Positions 19,921 through 29,589 of a stretch of 64,000 nt of DNA are shown here, one piece after another. The stretch's first letter is position 1, and each line of letters starts with the position of its first letter. The translations under genes and the position numbers were made by a program. Under the pieces are notes generated by a model that ran no database searches, was not told where the DNA came from, and saw only the letters and a program-made list of their open reading frames with translations. The DNA lies in contig JAXFOK010000059.1 of assembly GCA_034180415.1 (NCBI GenBank), positions 62,001 to 126,000 of the forward strand, written 5' to 3'. Source of the stretch: CAKMMH01 sp927798255. GTDB lineage: Bacteria > Bdellovibrionota_C > UBA2361 > CAKMMH01.

Positions 19921-21789
19921 TTATTTATCTCCTTCTTCTAATTTCATTGCAGTAGCCTTTGTGATTTTAACCTTCTTGACTTTTTCTATAGATTCACTCC
20001 ATCTTTCACCTAGATAATCAACAAGTTTAGAAGTCCTAAATAATACTAAACCACTTACATCTTTTATTTCATTTTCTTCAGTTAGAAATTTACAATCGAT
20101 TACCGCGCTATAAGGAACATATCTATCGGATACTCTTTTACCTAACCAACTAAATGCATTTAAACATGAACGTAAATTTTGCCAAATTATAACATCATCT
20201 AGCTTCGGTAAATATTTTGAAATTTCATCTTTTGTATTTTGAGAAAACTCTTTTAAAAATGAATTATTATCATCTGATAGCTTTTTCTGCTCTATTTGTG
20301 AAACTAAATTATCAGCCTCTCTTTTGTTATAAACTCTCTTAATAAGATCTGAAAGTTCAAACAAATCATTTTTTATAGAATCACTTAAAAGAGAATATAT
20401 GACTTCCAATTTTGCAAATAATTGCCCACCTTCTGTGACAAAAAAGTTTCCTTGCAAGTCATCAGAATTTTCAATATATTGCACAAATAATCTTGTCCAA
20501 GCTTTATGAATTTCCGTTGATTTTGCAAAAAATTGCAATTCATCAATTATAGAGTCTGCATTGTTAAAATGTAATATTAATTCAAGCCATTGCCTTAATG
20601 TATAAGACTGTGTATTCATCTTTAGTGGCATTCTAATTTCTAAGAAATCACTCTTTCTTTCCGCAAAAACTAAAGCCTTACGTATCATCTCTCTTTCATC
20701 AAAATCATATTCATCTCCATAATAAGGAGATGAATGTAAGATTGCACGAGCGCAAAGATGTGGATAATTAGATTGCATTGTCCATCTATCATTTGAAATA
20801 TGTTCATAAGCTAATATTCTACCAGTTTCTAGAGCCATAATAGCAGTAGCAATATTTTTAGGTACTATATTTTTAAGTTCCTTTTTCATATTTTTAGTTA
20901 AACACAGTACCATATTTTCTTTTCGTTTATCATTTTTTGTATCGATATCATTTTCACTAGTAATTTCTTGCTGAATTTCAAAAGCATTTATAAGAAACTC
21001 GTATGTATCTTCAAATAAGTTTCCCGAGCCGATTCCATCGTTAATAAAAGTTGGATAATTGTAATAGTGTAAAATTATAGATGCTAAATACTTATTTGTT
21101 TCATTTTCAGCACCATATTTCTCTAATAAAGTACAAAACGCAGATTTTTTATAAATTTCCTCATTTACTTGAGATAAACATGTTAGTCCAGTTATATGAA
21201 GAGTAGGATTTCCATTTTTATCGCATTTTTTTATACCAGCTCTTACACCTGAAAAGAACATTCTACCGTTTCCAGCAATTCCTAAAATATCTCTTGCTTT
21301 ATATGGTTTTACTTTCTTAATTGATTTAATAAAAGCATAAATTACAGCTATTAACCAAACTTTCCATGATGCTAGTATCACAAACACTAATTGCATAATA
21401 GAATTTGAAAATATTACAAATAAAGATATAAGAACATTTGACGAAGGAAACGCTTCACAAACAGAAATAAACAATTTAAAAACAAATAACGAAACTAATA
21501 AAAAGAAAGTACACTCCCCACTTGTACCAAATGCTGAAAGAAAATCGTGGTATTTATAATAAGTATTTACAACAGAAATATTATTATCAATGCTAATAAT
21601 TTTTTCAGTGTAGCTTACAATCTTTTCATTAACAAAAACATTATTAGAAAAGAGAGGTAATAATTGAATTAAAGCAATAAGAATAACAAATACAACCCAG
21701 GCTATCTGTGAGTAGTTCTTAGCTTTTTCCTCATTCATTAGTGAGGCTAAATCTTTTGTGTCTGCATCATATTTAATATTCTTAACCAT
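19921..21789 (-). CDS. Large membrane protein paired with the coupling ATPase, possibly DotM/TrbA-like
   Basis: This 622-residue protein has a helix near residues 28-46, further hydrophobic segments near 85-105 and 118-155, and a large cytoplasmic C-terminal domain. The segment AIMALETGRILAYEHISNDR (about 316-335), with a following NYPHLCARAILHSSPYYG, faintly recalls the region of DotM/IcmP that follows its helical core, and DotM genes lie beside DotL genes. DotM is about 380 residues, so this protein would be enlarged. The resemblance is weak and the call rests mainly on position. No Shine-Dalgarno sequence is seen before the ATG. Confidence 0.45.
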   Translation of the reverse strand: MVKNIKYDADTKDLASLMNEEKAKNYSQIAWVVFVILIALIQLLPLFSNNVFVNEKIVSYTEKIISIDNNISVVNTYYKYHDFLSAFGTSGECTFFLLVSLFVFKLFISVCEAFPSSNVLISLFVIFSNSIMQLVFVILASWKVWLIAVIYAFIKSIKKVKPYKARDILGIAGNGRMFFSGVRAGIKKCDKNGNPTLHITGLTCLSQVNEEIYKKSAFCTLLEKYGAENETNKYLASIILHYYNYPTFINDGIGSGNLFEDTYEFLINAFEIQQEITSENDIDTKNDKRKENMVLCLTKNMKKELKNIVPKNIATAIMALETGRILAYEHISNDRWTMQSNYPHLCARAILHSSPYYGDEYDFDEREMIRKALVFAERKSDFLEIRMPLKMNTQSYTLRQWLELILHFNNADSIIDELQFFAKSTEIHKAWTRLFVQYIENSDDLQGNFFVTEGGQLFAKLEVIYSLLSDSIKNDLFELSDLIKRVYNKREADNLVSQIEQKKLSDDNNSFLKEFSQNTKDEISKYLPKLDDVIIWQNLRSCLNAFSWLGKRVSDRYVPYSAVIDCKFLTEENEIKDVSGLVLFRTSKLVDYLGERWSESIEKVKKVKITKATAMKLEEGDK

Positions 21790-22347
21790 AAAAAAACTTA
21801 AAAACTAAATAAATTTTAAAATTAAATTAATATGATTGTTACTTATGTGGAGCATATAGCGCTTCGGTATAAAATGGTAATCAAAATTATAAAATATTAA
21901 ATTGCTTAGAATTTTCAAGCAATTCTCCTTATAGTTATGACCAATACCTACGTATATATCACATAAATTTATCACAAATTACTATCTTTTATCAAAAATA
22001 ATTTCAAAATCTTGTATACTGTATCGGATTTTTATAAAATAAAATAAATAGTAAAGCATGTCCTAAAGTTTATTTTTTTAATGTTTTGAAGCTAAAAATT
22101 TACTTAATAATTTCAACAGGTTACCAAGACTGCTAATTCGTATAAATATAATTACTATTTAATTTAATATATTAGAATAAATTTGTAAAAAAATTGAAGC
22201 AAAAATGTACGTTATCATGATATGCAATCGGTAGAATTTTAACTAAATTTTATCAAGGTTTTTTATTAAAGGACCGAAGTTACACTATGAGTTGATTTAT
22301 GATATGATACATAGCCAACTTAAAATGCAAGAAGGAGATATATATAT
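21790..22347. promoter_or_regulatory. Divergent intergenic region of the secretion locus
   Basis: About 560 bases separate the coupling-protein unit (minus) from the TraL-to-TraC operon (plus), so promoters for both should lie here. A plausible plus-strand promoter is TTACAC (22280-22285), 17 bases, TATGAT (22303-22308). An 8-bp hairpin AATTGCTT/AAGCAATT is at 21900-21924. I found no coding sequence. Confidence 0.5.
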
Positions 22348-22698
22348 ATGAAACTAACTAAGGTATTTTACTTACTAGTTATTTGTATTCTTTTATTTTC
22401 AATAACCGCATCAGCACAAGACACGCCATTTATCGAGCAAGCAACTGATGCACAAGTTAAAAAAGCTCAAGGACATTACGCGAGAGCACGTTCCCTACTA
22501 ATAGCAGCAATAAATGAATTTGACAGAGCAACTAGTGTTGCTAACCCTGAGTCTTTGTTAGATGTTAGCAGATTTAGAACTACTTTAATTGATAGGGCTG
22601 AAGAGCTAGAAAGAATTTTAGACCCTCAGCCTAGAACATCAAAAGAAGGAGTACGTTTTTCCCCTGATACTAGATTATTAGGTGAGGCAGTTAATTAA
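22348..22698 (+). CDS. Small secreted protein heading the secretion operon
   Basis: A 116-residue protein with a clear signal peptide (basic start, hydrophobic core, cleavage after TASA near residue 23). The mature part is predicted mostly helical and charged, with no second hydrophobic segment, so it is not an F-type pilin even though it holds the position of traA before traL. A very strong ribosome-binding site, AAGGAGATATATAT, precedes the ATG. It may be a periplasmic accessory of the secretion apparatus. Its family is unknown to me. Confidence 0.8.
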   Translation: MKLTKVFYLLVICILLFSITASAQDTPFIEQATDAQVKKAQGHYARARSLLIAAINEFDRATSVANPESLLDVSRFRTTLIDRAEELERILDPQPRTSKEGVRFSPDTRLLGEAVN

Positions 22699-22724
22699 TT
22701 GTATTTTATTTTTTAGGAGTTTTA

Positions 22725-23138
22725 ATGGATAATGGTGACGTTATTCCTAATTTAGATGCCCCTTGGGATTTCTTATCAACAAGAATACAAGAGTGGATCA
22801 TTGGAGCAATAGTCGGTTTAATTGTAAATGAATTATTTTTTACAAGTGCCGCTAGTTCTATGCCATTTATCTTCATTACGATTGTGCTAACAGCATATGG
22901 ATTAAGTTGTGCAAGAAGAAAGTTTGCTGATGGTTCACGTGGTTTTGTAAATTACTGCTGCGTGAAAATGGGAATCATACCTCCAGGAATTCCAGCTCCT
23001 AGTGAGCTACAACCTGTTTGGAGCGGTGCACCTATGAGAAGAATAAAAAGTGATACATTATACATGCAACTTGGCTTTGATGAATTCTTTTTGGAAAGAA
23101 AAGAGGAAAAATTAAAACAACAAGAAGGAAGGTTATAA
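22725..23138 (+). CDS. traL: TraL-like (VirB3-type) type IV secretion protein
   Basis: A 137-residue inner membrane protein. PNLDAPWDFLSTRIQEWIIG followed by two close hydrophobic segments (about 24-60) and a positively charged RRKF segment matches the TraL/VirB3 layout: a short N-terminus, a membrane hairpin, then a cytoplasmic tail. F TraL is about 91 residues, so the C-terminus is extended by about 40. It is followed with no gap by the TraE-like gene, as in the F transfer operon order L-E-K-B. Start supported by TAGGAG. IcmT is an alternative reading. Confidence 0.65.
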   Translation: MDNGDVIPNLDAPWDFLSTRIQEWIIGAIVGLIVNELFFTSAASSMPFIFITIVLTAYGLSCARRKFADGSRGFVNYCCVKMGIIPPGIPAPSELQPVWSGAPMRRIKSDTLYMQLGFDEFFLERKEEKLKQQEGRL

Positions 23139-23798
23139 ATGGTTAACTTAAGAGAAACTGGAAAAAACGTTTTAAATAACACAAATATTAATGAATATAA
23201 ACGTGGTGATGATACCATAAGAATATGGGAAGGCTACAGACAACAGGCCGTCATGTGGCGTGCGCTGTCAATTATGCAATTACTAGCTACTACTGCAGTT
23301 TCAATTCTGTGTATTATTTTATGGCAGACAAGACAAGTCGTTTTAAATGTTCCTCAACGCCCAGTTCCTGGACAATATAACACTCAAGAAATACCAGATG
23401 CCGATTTAATAGAAGCAGCAACTACATTTGTAAATTTAATTGCTACATTTCAACCTTATACAGCTAAAGCACAATTTGAACGTGCTGGCGCATATGTACA
23501 TGATGAATATTACCAAAAATTTACTGATGAGACTTTAGGAAGTGAACTTAAAGCTATTATACAGACTTCTCTTTCTCAAGTGTTTTATATAGATCCATCA
23601 AAAACAACGGTTGAGAGAAATAAAAACAACACTGTAATAGTTCATCTATACGGTGTTAGGCATAAATATATTAGTGGTGAAGAAAGAGAACCAGTTAAAT
23701 CTATGTATGAAGTTTTCCTAACGACTCTTCCAAGAAATGAGTTAAACCCATTGGGGATTGTCGTATATGATAGTAACTTACAGATTATAGAAAATTAA
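23139..23798 (+). CDS. traE: TraE/VirB8-like type IV secretion protein
   Basis: A bitopic inner membrane protein of 219 residues: cytoplasmic N-terminus, one helix (about 42-62), then a periplasmic NTF2-like VirB8 domain (about 85-219) ending NPLGIVVYDSNLQIIEN. In type IV systems this family links the inner-membrane platform to the core complex. The gene follows the TraL-like gene without a gap, with GAAGGAAGG as ribosome-binding site, and precedes the TraK-like gene. DotI/IcmL has the same fold, and its C-terminal pattern is also similar, so the subfamily is less sure than the VirB8-like role. Confidence 0.7.
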   Translation: MVNLRETGKNVLNNTNINEYKRGDDTIRIWEGYRQQAVMWRALSIMQLLATTAVSILCIILWQTRQVVLNVPQRPVPGQYNTQEIPDADLIEAATTFVNLIATFQPYTAKAQFERAGAYVHDEYYQKFTDETLGSELKAIIQTSLSQVFYIDPSKTTVERNKNNTVIVHLYGVRHKYISGEEREPVKSMYEVFLTTLPRNELNPLGIVVYDSNLQIIEN

Positions 23799-23819
23799 AT
23801 TAATTAAAGAGAATTAACT

Positions 23820-24635
23820 ATGAAAAAAATGACTATGAAAAGAAACATAAAATTATTTAAAACATCATTTATTGCATTATGTGCTATCTTATTGATAACA
23901 AATTTTGCCTTTGCTAGAGATGTTGAATATAAAGGAACAGAGCTTGATGTCTTTGTATCACCTGGTGAACCAACGCAAGTACAATTTCCTTCAAAAGTAT
24001 TAGGTGGATTTAAAAAGAAACTTTCTGCAATATCACTTGATAAAAAAGGATATGATTTAGTTATTTTTGCAACTGAACAGCTAACAGAAACTGGCGAATC
24101 AATGATTATACGTCTTGATGATGGACGCTCTTATACATTAAGAGTAAAAAAAGCAAATGCAACAAATAAAGACACTCTTGTAAGAATTATTGATAAGAGT
24201 CAATCAATTTTGACAAGCTCTGGAGCAGAGATTGATGAAAGCGATAATGTAAAAGATCCTCAATTAACTTTTGCACCTCCTACACAAGTTTCAGGATTAA
24301 TGAGAGAAATGATTTTAGCGTCTGAATTTGGAAAAGGTGCAATTAACGGATATCGTGCAACAGATAAATATAGAGGTGAGACTGTAATAAACGATGGCGC
24401 GATTCATGCAACAATTGATACGATTTTCATAGGGACTAATCTTTGGGGCTATGTGCTAGATGTTAAAAATCTTCTAGATGTATCTCAAAAGCTTAATCCT
24501 GCGACCTTTAGACTTGATGGCACACGGGCAATTTCTTTTGAAAAATGGGAATTATCCCCTCAACCATTAAATATTGAAGAGCAAATAGCTAAAGGACATA
24601 AAACTAAGGTTTATATTGTAACTAGGGCTAGATAA
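23820..24635 (+). CDS. traK: TraK/VirB9-like outer-membrane core protein
   Basis: A periplasmic protein of 271 residues with a signal peptide (cleavage near residue 32 after AFA). The N-terminal half is beta-rich, and the C-terminal half carries a pattern typical of TraK/VirB9 secretin-like subunits: NGYRATDKYRGETVINDG, then the segment LWGYVLDVKNLLDVSQKLNP and a final KTKVYIVTR strand. It would form the outer-membrane ring with the TraB-like protein and a lipoprotein. Position between the TraE- and TraB-like genes supports the call. DotH is the alternative. Confidence 0.7.
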   Translation: MKKMTMKRNIKLFKTSFIALCAILLITNFAFARDVEYKGTELDVFVSPGEPTQVQFPSKVLGGFKKKLSAISLDKKGYDLVIFATEQLTETGESMIIRLDDGRSYTLRVKKANATNKDTLVRIIDKSQSILTSSGAEIDESDNVKDPQLTFAPPTQVSGLMREMILASEFGKGAINGYRATDKYRGETVINDGAIHATIDTIFIGTNLWGYVLDVKNLLDVSQKLNPATFRLDGTRAISFEKWELSPQPLNIEEQIAKGHKTKVYIVTRAR

Positions 24636-24681
24636 AAGATACTAAAAAGGAAAAAGTTTTTAATTTAAAGGGTAAGAAAAA

Positions 24682-25875
24682 ATGGCTCGAAAGACAGATG
24701 ATATAAAAATGATGGTAACGAAAGACAGAAAAACACAAATGACCATAATAGGTGTAGGTGTTTTTCTGGTTATAGGCCTTATGGTGTTTCTTACGAGTGC
24801 AGATAAATATAAGACTAAGCGTATGACCACAACACGTACATCTACAAAAACTGTGACACCAAAAGATGAACATTTAGATGATTTTGTAAAAAGCTTTAAA
24901 TCAGATTTAACACAACTTCAAAAAGATCAAGTAGAAGCACAAAAAGAAATGAAAGAATTAGGAAACAGATTAGATGTATACGAAAGAAGAACCTCAGATA
25001 TCTTCAAAAAAATCTTAGAAAAAATTGCGGATATTGAAGTTGGAAGTGGCGGTAATGGTTACGATGTAAATAACACTTCTGTCGTATCTGATGATTTAAT
25101 GTTGGAAGATCAAGATAATGTTGATAATAACGGCGAGGGAGAAGGACAAGATCAGTTAGAATCATTCTTTGATGAAAAAGAAAATGTTAAGCCTGTTCAA
25201 AAAGAAATTAAAAAGAAAGTCGCATTTGTAGCTCCAGGAGACACCGTAAGGGTAAAACTTCTAGGAGGTGTTAACGCGCCAACAGATGGTACTCCATATC
25301 CTGTGATTTTCAAATTAATTTCTCACGTAGCAGGTCCTGACAACTCTCAACTTCCTCTTGGCGAAGCAAGACTTATTGCCGCCGCTCAAGGTTCAATTGT
25401 AGATCAAAGAGCTTTATTTAGATTAACTAAATTAAGTATAAGATTACCAAATGGTGAAAGAAAGGTAGTTTCAGTAGATGGTTGGATCGTCGGTGAGGAT
25501 GGTATTAGAGGATTAAAAGGCATTCTTATTGACCCTATCGGTAAAGCAATTACAGGAGGTTTAATGATAGGAGGTCTGGCTGGAGCTGGTGAAGCAATCT
25601 CTGATGCTAATTCAACCGTTCTTCACAATTACGATAGCGATCAAAGAATTATTACTGGAGATACCGGAAGATACGCTTTAGGTGAAGGCTTAAGTAAAGG
25701 CTCTGAGGTATGGTCAGAAGTATTAAGAGATAGATTAAAAGAAATGGTTCCTGTAGTTCAAATTCTTTCAGGTAGAGAAGCTACTGCTACTTTTGCAAAT
25801 GAAGTAACAATAGAAGATTTATATGAACAATTAGAAGATGAAAACGGTTATGACCAATTTAATGGTATGGATTAA
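24682..25875 (+). CDS. traB: TraB/VirB10-like type IV secretion channel protein
   Basis: A 397-residue energy-transducing core component. It has a cytoplasmic N-terminus, one membrane helix (20-38), a coiled coil (about 66-105), an acidic linker and a C-terminal TrbI/VirB10 beta-barrel (about 185-330). Family signatures include PGDTVRVKLLGGVNAPTDG, a series of conserved strands, and GWIVGEDGIRGLKGILID with GEDG at 271-274, which is characteristic of F-type TraB, not of DotG. The segment ITGGLMIGGLAGAGEA would be the antenna/outer-membrane helix. This is the strongest indicator that the locus is F-like. Confidence 0.85.
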   Translation: MARKTDDIKMMVTKDRKTQMTIIGVGVFLVIGLMVFLTSADKYKTKRMTTTRTSTKTVTPKDEHLDDFVKSFKSDLTQLQKDQVEAQKEMKELGNRLDVYERRTSDIFKKILEKIADIEVGSGGNGYDVNNTSVVSDDLMLEDQDNVDNNGEGEGQDQLESFFDEKENVKPVQKEIKKKVAFVAPGDTVRVKLLGGVNAPTDGTPYPVIFKLISHVAGPDNSQLPLGEARLIAAAQGSIVDQRALFRLTKLSIRLPNGERKVVSVDGWIVGEDGIRGLKGILIDPIGKAITGGLMIGGLAGAGEAISDANSTVLHNYDSDQRIITGDTGRYALGEGLSKGSEVWSEVLRDRLKEMVPVVQILSGREATATFANEVTIEDLYEQLEDENGYDQFNGMD

Positions 25876-25899
25876 TTTTTATTAGGAGTTTACTTTATA

Positions 25900-26355
25900 A
25901 TGAAAACAATTATTAAGAAATTTTTATTAATTACTTTTTTAAGCATGTGTCTTAGTGGTTGCTATGCACTTCAAAATATTTTTAATCCATTTTACGAACC
26001 GCCAACAGAACATGCGCTAAAAGGTGAACTTAACGACCGCGCTATTCAAGAAGGCACTACAAGTCTAGGTAGTAGTGCAAGAGATGCTCTTGAAAATATT
26101 GCTTCATACCAAAGAGCTCATTTACCTCAACCAAACAACCCAGTAATGCAACCAGCCGTTGTAAGACTTATGTGGATTCCAGATCATTTAAACAATAGTG
26201 GTGATTTAATTCCTGCACACTATTATTACCTAAAAGTATTAAATGAAAGATGGGCAGTAACTGACGCTTTTGATTTAGAAAAACAATTAGGTAGTGGAAG
26301 TAAAGATACGTCTAGTATCCCTTATGTAAGTCAAACGCAAAAAAATAGGTTCTAA
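25900..26355 (+). CDS. Type IV secretion lipoprotein in the TraV position
   Basis: A 151-residue lipoprotein with lipobox LSGC (Cys21). After processing it carries a segment VVRLMWIPDHLNNSGDLIPA with HYYYLKVLNERW (about 88-118) that looks like a folded beta domain, and a polar tail. In F-type systems a TraV lipoprotein pins the VirB9/VirB10 core to the outer membrane, and this gene sits where traV would be. TraV usually has extra cysteines that are missing here, so it may be an analogue. AGGAG precedes the start. Confidence 0.65.
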   Translation: MKTIIKKFLLITFLSMCLSGCYALQNIFNPFYEPPTEHALKGELNDRAIQEGTTSLGSSARDALENIASYQRAHLPQPNNPVMQPAVVRLMWIPDHLNNSGDLIPAHYYYLKVLNERWAVTDAFDLEKQLGSGSKDTSSIPYVSQTQKNRF

Positions 26356-26358
26356 ATT

Positions 26359-26820
26359 ATGAAAAATTTTAATATGAAACTTTTTATATTAATTATTGTT
26401 ATGTTATCAATGTCAGGGTGCCACTATAAATATACTGGCACAAATAGTACCCTTGATAGACGTGTTCATATTTTTGCTGTTAGGCAATCACCTCTTCCAC
26501 CTACATATAATAGAATACGAACTGTACACTTAGCTGAGCCTCTTCCAAGTAGAGATAACCATCCTGTTTCAAATAGAATTATTACTCCTGTTTTTCAATT
26601 TGAAGCAGAAAATTCTACATTTGATGAAGTTGCTCTAATTTTAGCAAATACTGCAAAATATTCTGCTCATTGTGATCCAGATATTGCAAATAAAAAAGTT
26701 TCAATTATAACTCTAGGTACTATCGATGAGATAGCAAAAGAGATTGAAAATGAAACAGGTATTACAGTTAACATAGATCATAAAAATAAAGAGGTTAGAT
26801 TTTTAGGTAGTAAAAAATAA
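26359..26820 (+). CDS. DotD/secretin-N-like lipoprotein
   Basis: A 153-residue lipoprotein with lipobox MSGC (Cys21). The C-terminal domain (about 75-150) reads FEAENSTFDEVALILANTAK and later ITLGTIDEIAKEIENETGIT, the alternating beta-alpha pattern of the STN/N0 domain shared by secretins and DotD. In Dot/Icm systems DotD is an outer membrane core lipoprotein. F-type loci do not normally carry one, so its presence beside TraB- and TraC-like genes is notable. It starts 3 bases after the preceding stop. Confidence 0.6.
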   Translation: MKNFNMKLFILIIVMLSMSGCHYKYTGTNSTLDRRVHIFAVRQSPLPPTYNRIRTVHLAEPLPSRDNHPVSNRIITPVFQFEAENSTFDEVALILANTAKYSAHCDPDIANKKVSIITLGTIDEIAKEIENETGITVNIDHKNKEVRFLGSKK

Positions 26821-26880
26821 TGCTGTTAGCAATTAATTTTATAATTATGTAGGTTAAACGAGATTAGGAGAATTTATATT

Positions 26881-29586
26881 ATGAGTATATCAAGACTCCA
26901 AAAAGAAAGGTTATTTCATGACGAAGAGCTATTTAATGAGTTGTTGTCATATGCAGAGTATGACGAAGATTATAGAATTTTCTTTCATACAGATACTTCA
27001 TTCTGGGCAATTTTCAGATTACAACCTTTAGGAATAACAAAAGTTTCAGATAATGACGCTTTTCAAACTGCTGAAGCAATTCAAGAACTTTTTGATACAT
27101 TCGATACAAATATAGCTGTTCAAGTTAACTGGATTACAAGTTTTGAAATCGAAAGTTTACTAAAAGAAAATTTAAACGCTTACCCTCTTTCAGGACCTGC
27201 TGGTTGGATGGCAAGAAGGTGGATTAGATCAATAAGAAATGCCGCAAATAGTAGCGAGTTTGGATTACGTCCTAAGAAATTAGATTTACTTTTTTGCTTT
27301 AGGTATGACCCAAAATGGAAAAGTAGAGATATGGTAGGTCAAATCATTGAAGGATTTAAATCTGTCTTTTCATTTTCAAACAATATGACAGCAGATAGAA
27401 GAAGACAAGAGTATTATGAAAATGCAAATAAATTTAAAGGTATTCTAGAAGGTACTTCAGCAAAACTTGCTGATATGGGATTTCATCCTTATCAATTTGA
27501 TGCTCAAGATTTAATTGATTTAATGTTCCCTCTTTTAAATAGAAGAAGTATTAAAGGTGGGAAATATAAACGTGGAAGAAATACTAACGTTGCAGTCCCT
27601 GTATATGACCCACAAGAAATTTTAACAAATCAAATTTCAGAAACAAAAGTTGATCATCCGGAAAACGGTATTATTAAAAAAGATGGCAGAGTTTACAGGA
27701 CTGTTTCAATGGTTGAAACTCCTAAACAATGTTTACCATTAATGATTGCACCTCTTCAATGTGCATCATATGAAAATATTTTAAGTGTCACTTATTCAAA
27801 AGATTCTCAACAAGAACAAATTAAAAAGCTTGACCAAAAAGATGCTATGTTAGGTTTTCGTGAAGTTACCGCAAGAGGTCGTGCGAACCAAAAAGCACTT
27901 CATCGAATTTCAGCAATAAGAGCAGCAAGAGCAGAGCTTTATGCTTCAAGATGTCAAATCGTAAGAGTCGGTGTACATCAAACTTTTATTTGCCAAAATG
28001 AAGATGAGGCAAAGCGTGCAACGTCAGAAGCAATCGCTACTATTTCTCAGATTAACGGCGCTCGTGGTATGGTTCATGAAATCTCCGATTTAGCAACTTT
28101 CGTTCATTCATTACCAGCGATGTATGACCCTGAAATGGACGGTGAAGGTTGGACTGTTACACTCCGTTCGTCAAGAGCATCAAGGTTATACCCTATTTAT
28201 GGTAACTGGAGAGGAACAAGGGGGAAACAATTTTTACTTCCATCTCTTTGGAATAGAGAGTTAGTAGGATTTGATTTATATGATTCAAACATTGCTCCAA
28301 ACGTTTTAATAAGTGGTGTATCAGGTGCCGGTAAAAGTTACCTACTTTGCTATATGCTTATAACCTTAGCTCGTGGTCACTTTGCATCTTTACCAAATGG
28401 ACAAAGTGTTGAGAAACCCCCTATTACGTTCGTTTTTGATAAAGGTATGACAGGTCAACCTTGTGGATTTGAAAAAGTTGCAAAACTTTTTGGAGGAAGA
28501 ATATACGAAGCAACTCCTTCAAAAGCGCCGGCTATGAACTTCCTTGCTCGTCTTGGACGTACTGCTCCTGACCCTAGAAACGAAGACTATAAAGATTTAA
28601 TAGATATGTGCGCAGATATTATTTGCGATATGGCTGTTGAAGGTTCAAAACAACCAGGACGACTTGAAAAAAATGTCGTAGTTGCATCTCTTGTCGAAGC
28701 TCATAGGCTTTATAGAAATGGTCCAATGAGAAGAGAATTTATTTTAAGTGATGCAGTTGCTGTGTTAAGAGCGCCAAGAAGAGTTGATGAAGATGAAGAT
28801 ACTGCCAAAAGGCGTCAACTTGTTGCCATGCTTATTGGTGATTACTATGGTGACGGAACTTACGCTAGATTCTTTGATAGACCTGGTGCTTTAAAACTTC
28901 AAGAAAGATTTATTGTATTTGACTTAAAAGCATTAAGTAGAAACCCAGACTTACAAAGAGTATTCTTAAAAGTTGCAATGCTTTGGGCTGACACTGTGAT
29001 GAATGACCCAATGGAGTTAGACTGTAGGAAAATATTAGTATTTGATGAAGCACATGACTTAATTGGAAAGACTGCATCAGGAACTGTAGAAACTGCATTT
29101 AGATTATATCGTAAAAGAAAAGGTATCGTAATTGCAGCTTCTCAATCTGGTGAAGATTTCTATTTAGGAGAAGGTGGGCAAGCAATCGTTCAAAACTCAG
29201 CTCATAAGATCTTTTTAAAACAAGATCCTAGCAAGTTTCATATGACAGCAAAAGCTTTTAATTTATCACCTCAACAAGCTGATGTTATTTTAAGACTTAG
29301 AACTATTAAGGGACTAGAGTCGCAATTTTATTTAATATCTGATATTGGAGAATCAGCTTTAGTACTTCCACTTGAACCAGCTTTTTATTGGGTAAGTACC
29401 AATAATGGTGATGATAACCAATTATTTGCAGATGTATTAAAGCAAAACAACGATGACTTCTTAAAAGCACTAGAGCAAGTTGTCGCAATTGCACCAAATG
29501 GAGCACATGCATTTAAAATGCAGATGGATACAAATAAAAAGAATGAAATAAACATGAACAGTTTTTTTAATGATATGGAGAAATAA
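26881..29586 (+). CDS. traC: TraC/VirB4-like type IV secretion ATPase
   Basis: The 901-residue ATPase that powers assembly of type IV secretion systems. The N-terminal motif YDEDYRIFFHTDTSFWAIFR (about 22-41) matches F-type TraC. Walker A is GVSGAGKS (479-486) and Walker B is KILVFDEAH (near 715-723). The following RKRKGIVIAASQSGEDFYLG and NSAHKIFLKQDPSKF fit the TraC arginine-finger region. TTAGGAG precedes the start after a 60-base gap. DotO/IcmB is longer (about 1000 residues). All expected ATPase residues look intact. Confidence 0.88.
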   Translation: MSISRLQKERLFHDEELFNELLSYAEYDEDYRIFFHTDTSFWAIFRLQPLGITKVSDNDAFQTAEAIQELFDTFDTNIAVQVNWITSFEIESLLKENLNAYPLSGPAGWMARRWIRSIRNAANSSEFGLRPKKLDLLFCFRYDPKWKSRDMVGQIIEGFKSVFSFSNNMTADRRRQEYYENANKFKGILEGTSAKLADMGFHPYQFDAQDLIDLMFPLLNRRSIKGGKYKRGRNTNVAVPVYDPQEILTNQISETKVDHPENGIIKKDGRVYRTVSMVETPKQCLPLMIAPLQCASYENILSVTYSKDSQQEQIKKLDQKDAMLGFREVTARGRANQKALHRISAIRAARAELYASRCQIVRVGVHQTFICQNEDEAKRATSEAIATISQINGARGMVHEISDLATFVHSLPAMYDPEMDGEGWTVTLRSSRASRLYPIYGNWRGTRGKQFLLPSLWNRELVGFDLYDSNIAPNVLISGVSGAGKSYLLCYMLITLARGHFASLPNGQSVEKPPITFVFDKGMTGQPCGFEKVAKLFGGRIYEATPSKAPAMNFLARLGRTAPDPRNEDYKDLIDMCADIICDMAVEGSKQPGRLEKNVVVASLVEAHRLYRNGPMRREFILSDAVAVLRAPRRVDEDEDTAKRRQLVAMLIGDYYGDGTYARFFDRPGALKLQERFIVFDLKALSRNPDLQRVFLKVAMLWADTVMNDPMELDCRKILVFDEAHDLIGKTASGTVETAFRLYRKRKGIVIAASQSGEDFYLGEGGQAIVQNSAHKIFLKQDPSKFHMTAKAFNLSPQQADVILRLRTIKGLESQFYLISDIGESALVLPLEPAFYWVSTNNGDDNQLFADVLKQNNDDFLKALEQVVAIAPNGAHAFKMQMDTNKKNEINMNSFFNDMEK

Positions 29587-29589
29587 AAA

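Noticed and set aside
22348..22698. F-type pilin TraA
   Set aside because: The mature protein lacks the second hydrophobic segment needed for a pilin.
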